In this document: positions 16,425-26,600 of the stretch, in pieces
How the letters are laid out: each line of letters starts with the position of its first letter
Numbering within the stretch: the stretch's first letter is position 1
NCBI GenBank assembly: GCA_034408745.1
Contig: JAWXCM010000291.1
Coordinates: 1-64,000, forward strand
Origin: JAWXCM01 sp034408745
GTDB taxonomy: Bacteria > Acidobacteriota > Terriglobia > Bryobacterales > Bryobacteraceae
Reading direction: 5' to 3'
Length of the DNA: 64,000 nucleotides
The notes under the pieces: generated by a model
Seen by the model: only the letters and a program-made list of their open reading frames with translations
Database searches by the model: none
What the model was told of the DNA's origin: nothing
Program-made: the position numbers and the translations under genes

Positions 16425-17500
16425 GGATCGCACTGGCGGTGGGGCTGCTCGTCGTGGCAGGGCTACTGATGATTCCGACTGCGAGTTTTGTCTACGAGTC
16501 GGGTGGACCGCAGGCCTGCGCGCGATGTCATGAGATGGGCAACCAGGTGGATCTCTGGCATGATTCGGCGCACCGGGGGATCGCTTGCGCGAAGTGTCAC
16601 GGCGATGCGCTCACTACCGATCCCGAGTTTCATCTGACGAATGCGAAGCGAGTCTGGAGTCACTGGCGCGGCGAGGTTGGGGAACAGTTCGGTTTGAAGC
16701 CGGCGGCTGTGTTTCAAATTGTGGAGCGATGCGCTTCGTGTCACCAGCAGGAGTTTGCGGCGTGGTCGACCGGCCCGCACGCGGTGACGTACAAACGGAT
16801 CTTCACGGACGAGAAACACAATAAGTCGCGGCATCTGATGGACGACTGTTTTCGGTGTCACGGCTCGCACTTCGACGGCGCGATTGGAGATTTGGTAGCG
16901 CCGGTGGACAACAAAGGGCCGTGGCGGCTGGTGCGTGCCGAGGTGGCGGAGAAGCCGGCGGTGCCGTGTCTGGCGTGCCATTCGGTGCATCGTAAAGGGA
17001 GTCCGCTGAACCAGAGGCTGCTGGAATCGAAAACACCAGGGAACCGGCAGGAGAAGCACAGGCCCGGGCTGGCGTTTTATGACCGGCGGGCGAAGATGTC
17101 GGTTTCGGCGTCGATGCTGGCGATTCCGGCGGTGCTCGATAACGGGCGGCCGGTGCGGATGAGTCCGGATGTGCGGCAGTCGCTGTGCTACCAGTGTCAT
17201 GCTCCGCTGTCGACACGGGAAGCCGGGACTGGGGATGATCGCACGCCCCGGGGTATCCATGAAGGGCTGTCGTGCATGGCGTGTCATGACAAGCATCGAC
17301 AGACGACGCGGGCATCCTGCGGCACCTGTCATCCGCGGTTGTCAAACTGTGGTCTGGATGTGGAATCGATGGATACTACGTTTGCCAAACCGGGGAGCAG
17401 GCACAATATCCACTCGGTACGGTGCACGGACTGCCACGAGAAGGGCGTGCCGCGCAAGAGGGTCGATGCGGGCCGTGTGAAGGCGGGCGGCGCGGGTTAG
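16421..17500 (+). CDS. Membrane-anchored nonaheme c-type cytochrome
   Basis: 359 residues with an N-terminal hydrophobic anchor (about 3-24), NapC/NrfH-like in position, and nine CxxCH haem motifs starting at Cys33, 56, 104, 143, 183, 256, 285, 300 and 335. Extra histidines, e.g. HLTNAKRVWSH and GSHFDG, could serve as distal ligands. It overlaps the GMC gene by 4 bp, so it is the likely electron acceptor of that dehydrogenase. Classical gluconate/sorbitol dehydrogenase complexes use a triheme cytochrome related to alcohol dehydrogenase subunit II. A nine-haem replacement is unusual. The C-terminal ~18 residues are basic and Gly/Ala-rich. It ends 25 bp from the convergent zinc-ribbon gene. Confidence 0.9.
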   Translation: MRIALAVGLLVVAGLLMIPTASFVYESGGPQACARCHEMGNQVDLWHDSAHRGIACAKCHGDALTTDPEFHLTNAKRVWSHWRGEVGEQFGLKPAAVFQIVERCASCHQQEFAAWSTGPHAVTYKRIFTDEKHNKSRHLMDDCFRCHGSHFDGAIGDLVAPVDNKGPWRLVRAEVAEKPAVPCLACHSVHRKGSPLNQRLLESKTPGNRQEKHRPGLAFYDRRAKMSVSASMLAIPAVLDNGRPVRMSPDVRQSLCYQCHAPLSTREAGTGDDRTPRGIHEGLSCMACHDKHRQTTRASCGTCHPRLSNCGLDVESMDTTFAKPGSRHNIHSVRCTDCHEKGVPRKRVDAGRVKAGGAG

Positions 17501-17525
17501 GGCGACGCCCGGGAGTACGTTTTTG

Positions 17526-17702
17526 CTACGCAGCGGTGTCTGCGGGAATTTGCCAGCGGAACATGTAGAAGTGATGTCCACACAGTCCGCAGCGGCAGGG
17601 CTGAAGGAGCCACAACAAAGCATTTTCAAAGCTGTTTCGGGCACCGACACTTCGGAAGTCGATTGAAGTGCAGTGAGGACAACGGGCAGCGAAAGTTAAC
17701 AT
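17526..17702 (-). CDS. Small zinc-ribbon-like protein (58 residues)
   Basis: A 58-codon frame from ATG 17702 to TAG 17526, in the same frame as the small gene just upstream and 18 bp after its stop. It carries two Cys pairs, CPHC (8-11) and CGLC (38-41, with an extra Cys36), separated by a hydrophobic helix (ENALLWLLQ), and ends HHFYMFRWQIP. That is a zinc-ribbon-like layout, with the middle helix possibly membrane-associated. I recall similar short proteins in Acidobacteriota but know no function. The Shine-Dalgarno sequence is weak, so it may depend on translational coupling. The paired cysteines and fit after groEL argue it is a real gene. Confidence 0.6.
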   Translation of the reverse strand: MLTFAARCPHCTSIDFRSVGARNSFENALLWLLQPCRCGLCGHHFYMFRWQIPADTAA

Positions 17703-17720
17703 TGAGTGGTCTCAGTCCAA

Positions 17721-17945
17721 TCAGGCATCGGTTCGTGCTTTGCTGGGTGCGGTTGATCCCGACGATCCGGTGGGGGACTGAGTACCACGGAATGACACCG
17801 TGGTACTCCGGTCACCGGTTGGCCGGCTTGCATCCCGATCCGCTTTCACCATTTCTGGTGTCCGCAGATCGGGCTCGGATACTCGAACTTTGGCCTTGGC
17901 GCGCTCGGTTTGACGCTTGTGGCGCTTGGCTGCTCTGGCGTCCAT
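17721..17945 (-). CDS. Small basic hypothetical protein downstream of groEL
   Basis: 74 residues. ATG 17945 follows the groEL TAA directly with no gap, and a GAGGAA Shine-Dalgarno lies inside the groEL 3' end at the right distance, so translation is credible. The first half is highly basic and likely helical (RAAKRHKRQTERAKAKVR) and leads to VSEPDLRTPE. The second half is low-complexity Ser/Thr/Gly-rich and contains the perfect inverted repeat at 17781-17807. No family is recognised. A nucleic-acid-binding or chaperonin-related role would be a guess. Only the N-terminal half looks constrained. Confidence 0.55.
   Translation of the reverse strand: MDARAAKRHKRQTERAKAKVRVSEPDLRTPEMVKADRDASRPTGDRSTTVSFRGTQSPTGSSGSTAPSKARTDA
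17781..17807. repeat. Perfect 10-bp inverted repeat with 7-base loop
   Basis: AGTACCACGG (17781-17790) and CCGTGGTACT (17798-17807) are exact reverse complements around the loop AATGACA. A second small palindrome, CCGGTCACCGG (17808-17818), follows directly. Neither side has a T-run, so this is not a standard intrinsic terminator. It lies within the reading frame of the small gene after groEL. It might attenuate transcription beyond groEL, bind a protein, or be the scar of a short mobile palindromic element. Confidence 0.5.
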
Positions 17946-19523
<1,578 letters not shown>

Positions 19524-19560
19524 TGGTTACCTGTTTTCTGGCTGAAAGCTGATTTGCTGG

Positions 19561-19863
19561 TTAGAGTGCGGGAGACGCGCCGAAGATGCCGAGCACGTCG
19601 TCTTCGCGCATGACGATGTATTCGTTGCCATCGATGGTGGTCTCACTGCCGGAATACTTGCCGAAGAGCACGCGGTCGCCCGCCTTGACTTCGAGTTCGG
19701 CCATGTCGCCGTTTTCCAGCCGTTTGCCACGGCCGACTGCGACAACTTCACCTTCCTGCGGCTTTTCGCGGGCCGAATCGGGGATGATGATGCCGTTCTG
19801 CACGGACTCCTGTGCTTCTGTCCGCTTCACGACGATGCGGTCGTACAAAGGTCGAATGCTCAT
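19561..19863 (-). CDS. groES: Co-chaperonin GroES
   Basis: 100 residues from ATG 19863, with GAAGGAAA about nine bases upstream. Full-length Hsp10: MSIRPLYDRIVVKR at the start, a mobile loop around SVQNGIIIPDSAREKPQEG, DRVLFGKYSGSE, and the C-terminal YIVMREDDVLGIFG. It caps the GroEL ring during folding. The frame extends further upstream, but the ATG used matches the family start exactly. First gene of the groES-groEL operon. I see no CIRCE (TTAGCACTC-N9-GAGTGCTAA) in the upstream gap, so HrcA control is not evident. Confidence 0.98.
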   Translation of the reverse strand: MSIRPLYDRIVVKRTEAQESVQNGIIIPDSAREKPQEGEVVAVGRGKRLENGDMAELEVKAGDRVLFGKYSGSETTIDGNEYIVMREDDVLGIFGASPAL

Positions 19864-20200
19864 TTTTCTAATTTCCTTCTGCGCCGGGTTACCCCGGGGT
19901 TCGATGTTGTTGGGGAGGGGATTCGAGGGAGCGTGCCGTTGGGCAGCTGCATCGCGGCGGGCTCGCATGTGAGAAGCGAGTCAGCTCCGGGCGTACCTCG
20001 ATTGTCAAAGATCACAGCACCCTTTCATCCGGCCACAGTCGGGCGTCTCTGCAAAAGAGATGCCGCAACCGCTGACTAATGCTACCACTTACAGAAGCAC
20101 ATGGGGGTCTTTGTTTGACTACGGTGAGGTGAGTTCCTGGCACGCGCGGGGGGCATCGTTGTCTTACGGGACGGTGCCCGCTGATATAAGCTGTGGAGTT
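19864..20200. other. 337-bp divergent intergenic region groES / NTF2-like gene
   Basis: The largest gap in the window. A perfect TTGACA lies on the minus strand at 20008-20003, upstream of groES, but the bases 16-18 further on are a poor -10 match, so it is only a possible promoter. A short 5-bp inverted repeat, CTCGC/GCGAG, lies at 19962-19980. On the plus strand TATAAG (20185-20190) sits just before the NTF2-like gene without a good -35. I find no CIRCE element, tRNA or credible small gene here. Confidence 0.4.
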
Positions 20201-20617
20201 ATGACCAGAACATACCTGTCCGTATTGCTGCTTTGTCTGACTGCCGCACCTGCCGTTCTTTCCGCCGCTGACGCGAAGGCGGAGGTGCTCGCGGTGATGC
20301 AGGAATGGAAAGTCGCCGCACTAAAAGGCGATAACACCACGCTCGACCGCCTGCTGCATCCGGATATCACTTACAGCCACTCAAATGGCCGAACGGAAAG
20401 CAAGAAGGACATTCTGTCCTCTAAGCCGACTATGAAGGAAGTCACGTTTGGATCGGATATGACGGTTCGCGTTTATGGAAACACAGCTCTGGTAAAAGGC
20501 AATATGGACGTGGTGAACGAGACCACTACTTTGAAGCTGAGCGTTCTTCACGTATGGCTTAAGGGGCCGAAGGGCTGGCAGCTGGTTGGCCGTCAGTCGA
20601 CGCGGCTGAACCCGTAA
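20201..20617 (+). CDS. Secreted NTF2-like (DUF4440/SnoaL-type) protein
   Basis: 138 residues from ATG 20201, chosen because the Sec signal MTRTYLSVLLLCLTAAPA begins there. The mature part is a single NTF2-like cone: EVLAVMQEWKVAALKGDNTTLDRLL, then HPDITYSHSNGRTESKKDIL, VRVYGNTALVKG and the closing strand WQLVGRQSTRLNP. Such domains either catalyse small reactions (ketosteroid isomerase type) or only bind ligand. A paralogue with the same start (MTRT) and the same end (QSTRL) is at 46380-46790. Convergent with the ThuA gene. Confidence 0.8.
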   Translation: MTRTYLSVLLLCLTAAPAVLSAADAKAEVLAVMQEWKVAALKGDNTTLDRLLHPDITYSHSNGRTESKKDILSSKPTMKEVTFGSDMTVRVYGNTALVKGNMDVVNETTTLKLSVLHVWLKGPKGWQLVGRQSTRLNP

Positions 20618-20635
20618 GCTACTGTTTGAGTTTTG

Positions 20636-20664
20636 AGCCGGCAGGTCCGTATCTGCTGCCGGCT
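20636..20664. terminator. Hairpin between convergent genes, possible bidirectional terminator
   Basis: AGCCGGCAG (20636-20644) and CTGCCGGCT (20656-20664) form a perfect 9-bp GC-rich stem with an 11-base loop. They lie in the 65-bp gap between the ends of the NTF2-like gene (plus) and the ThuA gene (minus). Position suggests a terminator for both directions. There is no U-tract on either strand, so it is not a textbook intrinsic terminator. Confidence 0.4.
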
Positions 20665-20682
20665 ACCTCACCGCGACTGGAA

Positions 20683-21522
20683 CTAGATTTCTTTCATCAG
20701 CCACTGCACGGCACGCCGCTGCAGCTTCATGTGCTCGGGGTTGTTCAGCGCGTGAATGGTATGTCCGACAGCGGTGAAAACGACGCGGCCTTTGCCGTAG
20801 TCGTAGGCCCAGCCCGCTGGCGCTTTCGTCCCGTGCTGCTGGAATGTGAGCCCGTCCAAATTTTCGGATTCGAGAAGCAGGTACTTTCGATCCTTGTCAT
20901 ATTCCACGTAATGCTGCTCGTCATTTACGATGAAGGCGTTCACGCCCTTTGTGATCGGGTGCGTCGAGTTCACCACGTTGACTTTGAAGGGCCGCAGCGG
21001 CGGGTGCCCGATGTAGGCGCCGCCCTGCACGTCGCGATATGTTTTCGAGGACAGCGACACGTGGCTGTTGTTGTGCAACGAGTAGAAGCCTTTCCCTTCC
21101 GAGACGAAGTCTTTCAAGGCGGCGGCCATGTCTTCGGTGAGCCAGTTCTGCGGTTTGGAATCCGGGAAGTCGCTTCTGTTTTCGAGGCCGGCAGCGTAGG
21201 CGGTGTAGGCGTCGGGGCCGAGATAACCGCCTGGCCAGATCATACCGTCGCGAAGGCACAAAAACACCTGATAGTCCTTCAGCAGGTTCTTTGAGAGCTG
21301 GTCGTAGTGCATCGTGTAATCGACGGACACCTTGAGTCCCTCGAACATTCGCGTAAGGGCTACGCGGATGTAATCGGGGTTGTGGTATCGGTCACCGATC
21401 AACGCCAGTACACGGGCGCGGCTGTTCGACTGGGCCAGAAGGTTGGTGACACCACCGGTCGCCCCGAATGCAGAGGCGGCAAGCAGAAGGTCACGGCGTG
21501 ACATGCGCTTCAGAGATGTCAT
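20683..21522 (-). CDS. Tat-exported ThuA-domain protein
   Basis: 279 residues from ATG 21522 (GGAGA about six bases upstream). The signal MSRRDLLLAASAFGATGG contains a twin-arginine motif. The body is a ThuA / class I glutamine-amidotransferase-like flavodoxin fold: RVLALIGDRYHN, DGMIWPGG, the FVSEGKGFYSLHNNSH turn, AYIGHPPLRPF and the C-terminal GRVVFTAVGHTIHALN. ThuA proteins take part in trehalose and other glycoside oxidation pathways together with Gfo/Idh/MocA partners. Here it stands alone, divergent from a lactonase gene. Confidence 0.85.
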   Translation of the reverse strand: MTSLKRMSRRDLLLAASAFGATGGVTNLLAQSNSRARVLALIGDRYHNPDYIRVALTRMFEGLKVSVDYTMHYDQLSKNLLKDYQVFLCLRDGMIWPGGYLGPDAYTAYAAGLENRSDFPDSKPQNWLTEDMAAALKDFVSEGKGFYSLHNNSHVSLSSKTYRDVQGGAYIGHPPLRPFKVNVVNSTHPITKGVNAFIVNDEQHYVEYDKDRKYLLLESENLDGLTFQQHGTKAPAGWAYDYGKGRVVFTAVGHTIHALNNPEHMKLQRRAVQWLMKEI

Positions 21523-21643
21523 AGAAGTCTCCACGGGTCTTCCGAGGAGTTTATTCGGGTTGCGGGTCGGCGTCAACGGACAGATTCAAAATACTGGAAA
21601 GCTCTGTTCCCAGGAGGGCATTCATTTTGGGTAGGATTCGCTT
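21523..21643. other. 121-bp divergent region between ThuA and lactonase genes
   Basis: It must contain start signals for both the ThuA gene (minus) and the lactonase gene (plus). The Shine-Dalgarno sequences are visible at each end: GGAGA for ThuA, and AGGA about eight bases before ATG 21644. The middle holds an AT-richer run (TTCAAAATACTGG), but I find no confident -35/-10 pair and no strong repeat. Confidence 0.3.
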
Positions 21644-22762
21644 ATGACAAATATGTCCCTGCTGGCTGTCGTCGCAATTGCCGGACTGGCGCCTCTCCCC
21701 GCTGCGGAGTACTTCACGTATTTCGGAACATACACGGGGCCAAACAGCAAAGGGATCTATGTCTCCAGGTTCGACACGGCGACCGGGAAGCTGACGGCGC
21801 CGGAACTGGCGGCTGAGGTAGCGAATCCCTCGTGGTTAACTGTGCATCCGAACGGGCGTTACCTGTACGCAGTGAGTGAACTGGGCAAGGAGGGCGTGCT
21901 CACGAGCTTCTCAGTGGATCCGACTACAGGCAAGCTCACGCAGAAGAACAGGGCGTCGACGGAGGGCAGGGTCTCCTGTCACATCGCAATTAGCCGCGAT
22001 GAACGCAGTATATTCGTTGCGAATTACGGAGATGGCAGTGTGACGTCGCTGCAGCTGCGGGCTGACGGTATGATCGGCGACCGGGTTTCGTTTGTGAAAC
22101 ACAGCGGGTCGGGGCCGGACACGAAACGGCAGGGTGGCCCGCATGCTCACGCGGTGGTGCTGTCGAAGGATGGCAAGTATCTGGTAGTCCCCGATCTCGG
22201 GACCGACAAGTACCATGTGTATCGCGTCGGCGAGGGTGGTCAGCTTACGGCCGCGGAGCCGGCGTTTACTCAGGTGAAGGGCGGACTGGGGCCTCGTCAT
22301 TTTTCGTTCCATCCGGGTGGCAAGTTCGCGTACGGACTGAACGAGATGGGCTCGAGCGTAACGGCGTTCGCGTATTCAGGCGGCCAGTTGAAGGAGCTCG
22401 GCACAGTGTCGACGTTATCGCAGGGTTTTGACAAAGAAAACAATTCGGCGGAGATTGAAGTGGATCGTGAAGGCCGGTTTGTGTACGCGTCGAACCGTGG
22501 GAGTGACAGCATTGCGGTGTTCGCTGTGGATGCTTCAAAGGGAACGCTGAGCGAGGTGCAGCGGGAGTCGACGCAGGGCTCCATTCCGCGGGGGTTCAGT
22601 CTGGACCCGAGTGGGAAATTTCTGCTTGCCGGGAATCAGAAGTCGGACAAGGTGGTGGTGTTTGTTCGAAACGAAAAGACGGGCCGGCTGACTCCGACTG
22701 GTGAGACCGTGGCTGTACCTTCGCCCGTGTGCATTCAGTTTCTTGCGGCGAAGAAGCGCTAA
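21644..22762 (+). CDS. Secreted lactonase-family beta-propeller (YbhE/6-phosphogluconolactonase-like)
   Basis: 372 residues with a Sec signal (about 1-20, ending PLPAAEYF). Seven-bladed propeller of the lactonase family: YFGTYTGPNSKGIYVSRFD at the start, WLTVHPNGRYLYAVSE, GRVSCHIAIS, GGPHAHAVVLS, GPRHFSFHPGGKFAYGLNE, RFVYASNRGSDSIAVF and IPRGFSLDPSGKFLLAGNQ. Cytoplasmic members hydrolyse 6-phosphogluconolactone. Exported members probably act on unphosphorylated aldonolactones, or have no known activity. It overlaps the convergent IclR gene by 4 bp at the 3' ends. Confidence 0.85.
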   Translation: MTNMSLLAVVAIAGLAPLPAAEYFTYFGTYTGPNSKGIYVSRFDTATGKLTAPELAAEVANPSWLTVHPNGRYLYAVSELGKEGVLTSFSVDPTTGKLTQKNRASTEGRVSCHIAISRDERSIFVANYGDGSVTSLQLRADGMIGDRVSFVKHSGSGPDTKRQGGPHAHAVVLSKDGKYLVVPDLGTDKYHVYRVGEGGQLTAAEPAFTQVKGGLGPRHFSFHPGGKFAYGLNEMGSSVTAFAYSGGQLKELGTVSTLSQGFDKENNSAEIEVDREGRFVYASNRGSDSIAVFAVDASKGTLSEVQRESTQGSIPRGFSLDPSGKFLLAGNQKSDKVVVFVRNEKTGRLTPTGETVAVPSPVCIQFLAAKKR

Positions 22763-23544
22763 GAGGCGTCGGCGAAATTTGGCTGGGGGCGGTGGCCTGC
22801 CGCGGCGGAGAGTTCGGCTGCGGCATGCCTGACGGACGCAGCCAGCTGCGATTCGGGAAAGCGGTGGAACCGGCCCGCAGGCATGGATACGCTGATGGCT
22901 GCTACCACAGCGCCGCTCCAGTCCCGCACAGGTGCCCCTATGCAGCATGCTCCTTCGGCGGTCTCCTCAAGATCGAGCCCATAGCCCTGCGCGTAAATAC
23001 GGTCCCATTCTTCTTCCAGCATTTCGAGCGTGGTGATAGTGCGCGCGGTAGACTTTGCCATTCCGTATTTCTTAACTAATTCGAGGGCGACTTTCCGGTC
23101 GAGGTTCGCCGCGATTACTTTGCCGAGGGCGCTGCTGTGGGGCAGCGCGACGGCTCCGTACCTCGGCTTGAAGGGCACCTCGCCGGTGGCGTCCATCTGG
23201 TCGGTGAGGAATGTGTCGAGTTCGCGGGCATCGAAGATGGCGAGGTGCGCGGTGGCGTCGTTCTCTTCGGAGAGTCGCTGCAGCAGGGATCGCGCGGCTT
23301 CACGGAGCTCATTCCGCTGAAACACCGCGAGGCCGAGCTTCATCATGCCCATCCCGAGCCGGTAGGTTTTGTTCGTTGGGCTCTGCTCTATGAATCCAAA
23401 GCTCGCCAGCGATGTGAGGATGCGGTGAACGTCGCTGGGCCACAGGTCGACGCGTCGCGCGATTTCAGTCACGCCCATGCTCGGGCGGCTGCGAAATTCA
23501 GCAAGAATTCGGCAAACTTTACCGACGGTGGTCGCAGGTTTCAT
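22759..23544 (-). CDS. IclR-family transcriptional regulator
   Basis: 261 residues from ATG 23544. The N-terminal winged helix-turn-helix (about 5-65: VGKVCRILAEF, MGVTEIARRVDLWPSDVHRIL, GFIEQSPTNKTYRLG) is followed by the IclR effector domain (NDATAHLAIFD, LPHSSALGKVIAANL, GYGLDLEETAEGACCIGAPV). IclR proteins usually sense carboxylates or aromatic/sugar-acid metabolites and control catabolic operons. It is the last gene of the 22-gene minus-strand array, 63 bp after the TonB receptor. Its Shine-Dalgarno GGAG lies inside the perfect inverted repeat at 23550-23577, suggesting self-control. Confidence 0.92.
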   Translation of the reverse strand: MKPATTVGKVCRILAEFRSRPSMGVTEIARRVDLWPSDVHRILTSLASFGFIEQSPTNKTYRLGMGMMKLGLAVFQRNELREAARSLLQRLSEENDATAHLAIFDARELDTFLTDQMDATGEVPFKPRYGAVALPHSSALGKVIAANLDRKVALELVKKYGMAKSTARTITTLEMLEEEWDRIYAQGYGLDLEETAEGACCIGAPVRDWSGAVVAAISVSMPAGRFHRFPESQLAASVRHAAAELSAAAGHRPQPNFADAS

Positions 23545-23549
23545 GACTG

Positions 23550-23577
23550 CTCCATGCACTCCCGACAGTGCATGGAG
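23550..23577. promoter_or_regulatory. Perfect 11-bp inverted repeat over the IclR ribosome-binding site
   Basis: CTCCATGCACT (23550-23560) and AGTGCATGGAG (23567-23577) are exact reverse complements with a 6-base spacer. On the minus strand the second arm ends in the GGAG that serves as the Shine-Dalgarno of the IclR gene, five bases from its ATG. As DNA it is a good size for an IclR-type dimer operator. As RNA it would form a stem that hides the ribosome-binding site. There is no U-run after it, so it is a poor terminator for the TonB gene. Confidence 0.55.
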
Positions 23578-23607
23578 TTTATCGTTACGCCCCCTGCCAG
23601 TCAAGTA

Positions 23608-26600
23608 TCAGAAAACGAATCTGCCGACAAGGAGGTGATGCATCCGTCCGGTGCCGATGTCGGAGAAGCTGCCGCGAGTCCCGCTAAATGTCCCGAAGTT
23701 TGCGCGGTTAGTTGTATTGAACTGGCTGTTCGGATCGGCCAGCTGGGGTTCTTTGGTGATGTTGTTGATGTCCCAGCGGAGTTCGAACCTGGCGCGCTCG
23801 GTGACGCGGAACTGCTTGGAGAGCGATACCTGATGCCAGCGCATGCCCGGTGATTCGAACGTGTTCCGTCCCAGTGAGCCGACCGTAAACGCAGCCGGAT
23901 AAGCGAAGGCGTCGAAGCTGTAATAGCGCTGCTGTGCGCTGAAGGGGAAGCGGTTGGGTCCGATGGCCCAGTCGGATGGATGGGCGACGGAGTCGGGCAG
24001 GATTTGATTGGGTCGCTGCACGCCGCTGCCCGGCAGGTAATTGACTGGGCTGCCCCCGTAAGTAATCGACACGGGCGGGCCGGACTGATATGTCTGGATC
24101 CATGCGCCGTCCCAGCCGCCGAGCACCCAGTTCGTGAAGCCGCCACCACTCATGAACCTACGTCCTTTGCCAAACGGCAGCTCCCATGTGAACGTACTCA
24201 CGAACCGGTGCTGGATGTCGTAGCTGGCTCGCGCCTTTTCGAGACGCCGGTTGAACCACGTCACGCCTCGCGCCTCGCCGTCGTCATCCGCGTCGTTGAT
24301 AGCTTTGCTGAGCTGGTAGAACGCGTTGAGGGTGATGCCAGCTGAGTACCGTTTCTCTACTCGCCAGGTGCCGCCATGATAGGTGTTGTGTCCGTAATTG
24401 GAATAGTGGTTTACGTTCCCAAATTGCGGGAACGGCTTGAAATTCTGGTAATTTCGGAAAATGTTGTCTAATTGCACCGGATCGCGGGAGACGTCCAGCG
24501 GCACGGTGTTGATGTTCCAGTTGTTCAACAGACCAACGGCTGCCGAGCCCTGATATCGGGCTTCGAGAAGGATGGTGTTGGACAACTGATGCTGAATGCC
24601 GCCTGCCCATGTCATCACGTAGGGCAGGCGCATGTTCGGATCGTACCAGGAGGCGTTGCGTCCTGAGTAGTTGGTCCCGACATACGGCACGCTGCCGTCC
24701 GACGCGATGTTGAAGCGGACAGCAGGCGGACCCTGCGAGAGTTTAAAGACGTAATTCGGGTCGCCGACTGGCGCCTGCAGGCTGGCGGTGGCCTGATATT
24801 CCTCGAAATTCTGGTTTAATCCGTTGGTGAACAGGTCTGAGTGAGTCACTCCAAAGCTGCTGCGGAACACGAACTTCGGGCGGAAGGTCCACGCGAGTCC
24901 GAGCCTGGGCTCGAAGTTATTCAGATCGTTCTTCGCGAGTTTGCCGGGCTGGTGGAGGATCGCTCCAGGAAGGCCGGTGAGAGGATCCTTTGCCGTGGGG
25001 TCGAACTGGGATTGTTGGCCGTACTTGGTGGTGTAAGGCGATTCGAACGCCCATCGCAGCCCGAGTTCCAGCGTGAGATTTCGAACCGGCCGCCACGTAT
25101 CCTGGGCGTAGGCCGCGTGCGAACTCCAGCGAGGGAGCCAGGTGGCTGTGGTTCTGGTGAAGTCGGCCCGGGTTACCGTGCCAAGCAGGAATGACGCGAA
25201 CGCGTTGCCGGTGTTGGCTCGGAAAGGAAAATCCGTTCCACCGAACCGGTAGGCACCGCTGGGCAACGACTCGATGGACGAGTTGTATCGAGTCCGAATA
25301 AATTCGTAGCCGACTTTGAACGTGTGCTTGCCCAGAACTTTGGTCAAGTTTTCCGAGAACGTGAAGTCCTCGGCTCGTGTATAGGACGCGCCGCCCGGCC
25401 CGAAGCCGTAGAACCGACCGCCGCCGCTGTTCAACAAGTCGGGAAACGTCTCAGGGCTCGCGTTCGGAATGCCAAGCTGCTGAGCCCAGTTCTCGCCGAA
25501 CGTCGGCGGAACAGCCGAAAATGCGCGGCGATTAAAGCCGGCACGCATTTCATTGATCGTCGACGGGCTGAACGTGTATGAGTCCGATACGACGATGTTA
25601 TGGAAGTCGAGAGGACGCACGTATACGTTCCCGAACTGCAGAGGATTAGTCAGTCCGCGAACGGGGCGCTCCTCGCTGCGATGGCGCACTCGCGAGTAAC
25701 GTCCAAATATCTTGTGAACATTGCTGAACTGATGGTCGATTTTTGCGTCGTACCGCTCGAACTTGTAGAGGCCGCCGAAGTCACCTTCCAGATTGTTAAG
25801 CGGCCCGTTGGCGGTAATGTCGCCAGGCCTGCTCTGGGCCAACCATGGCTTCAGGGCGAGCACTTTCGCCGCGGCCGGGTCGAACCTGCTGGTGGGAATT
25901 ACGTTGTTGGGAAATGCGTCGCGGATATAGGCGCCTGTCGCGTCGCGTCGCAGCGTGTCGGGGTCGTAGATGGGGAGGCCTCGACCACCGAAGTTGAAGT
26001 TGCCGGCCAGCATTTCGGGACTGGGCACGGTGGTGGTGATTGTCTCGGCCAGCTTCTCCAGATGCTGCTGGAATCCGGCGAACCAGAAAGTCTTGTTGCG
26101 GATGATGGGTCCCGAGGCGGTGGCGCCCCACTCGTGATAATCGAACGGAGATGTGATTCGGGACTGTTCCAGGTAATGGCGGTGGCGAAGGTTGCCGCTG
26201 GTGTACCGGTCTTCGAATGTCCCGTGGAAGGCGTTGGCACCGCTCTTGAAGACCACGCTCAGCAGTCCACCCGAGGAGTGTCCGAACTCGGCAGGCGTGC
26301 CGTTGGTCCACATCTTGAACTCCTGGATGGAATCGAGAGATGCAATCATCGAGCGCTGATAATCGTTCACCTGACCGACTGCCGGTTCCTTGCCTCCAAC
26401 CCCGTCCATGGAATACCCAATGGCTCGCTGGCGCTGTCCCACGGCATGCGCACCGTTGATGTTGTTCGTGTCGGGCATGTAGAGCAGCACCCGGTGCACG
26501 AACTTCTGCATGACAGGAAGCTTCTGGACGACGCTGCTTTCCAGCACACCTCCGACGCCGGCGGTCTCGGTTTCGAGCAACGGTGCCTTGCTCTGGATGT

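Noticed and set aside
19864..20200. CIRCE element upstream of groES
   Set aside because: I looked for TTAGCACTC-N9-GAGTGCTAA on both strands and found no match; the CTCGC/GCGAG repeat at 19962-19980 is too short and different.
23550..23577. Intrinsic terminator of the TonB receptor gene
   Set aside because: The stem is perfect but is followed by GCAGTC and the IclR start instead of a U-run, so I call it a regulatory palindrome.
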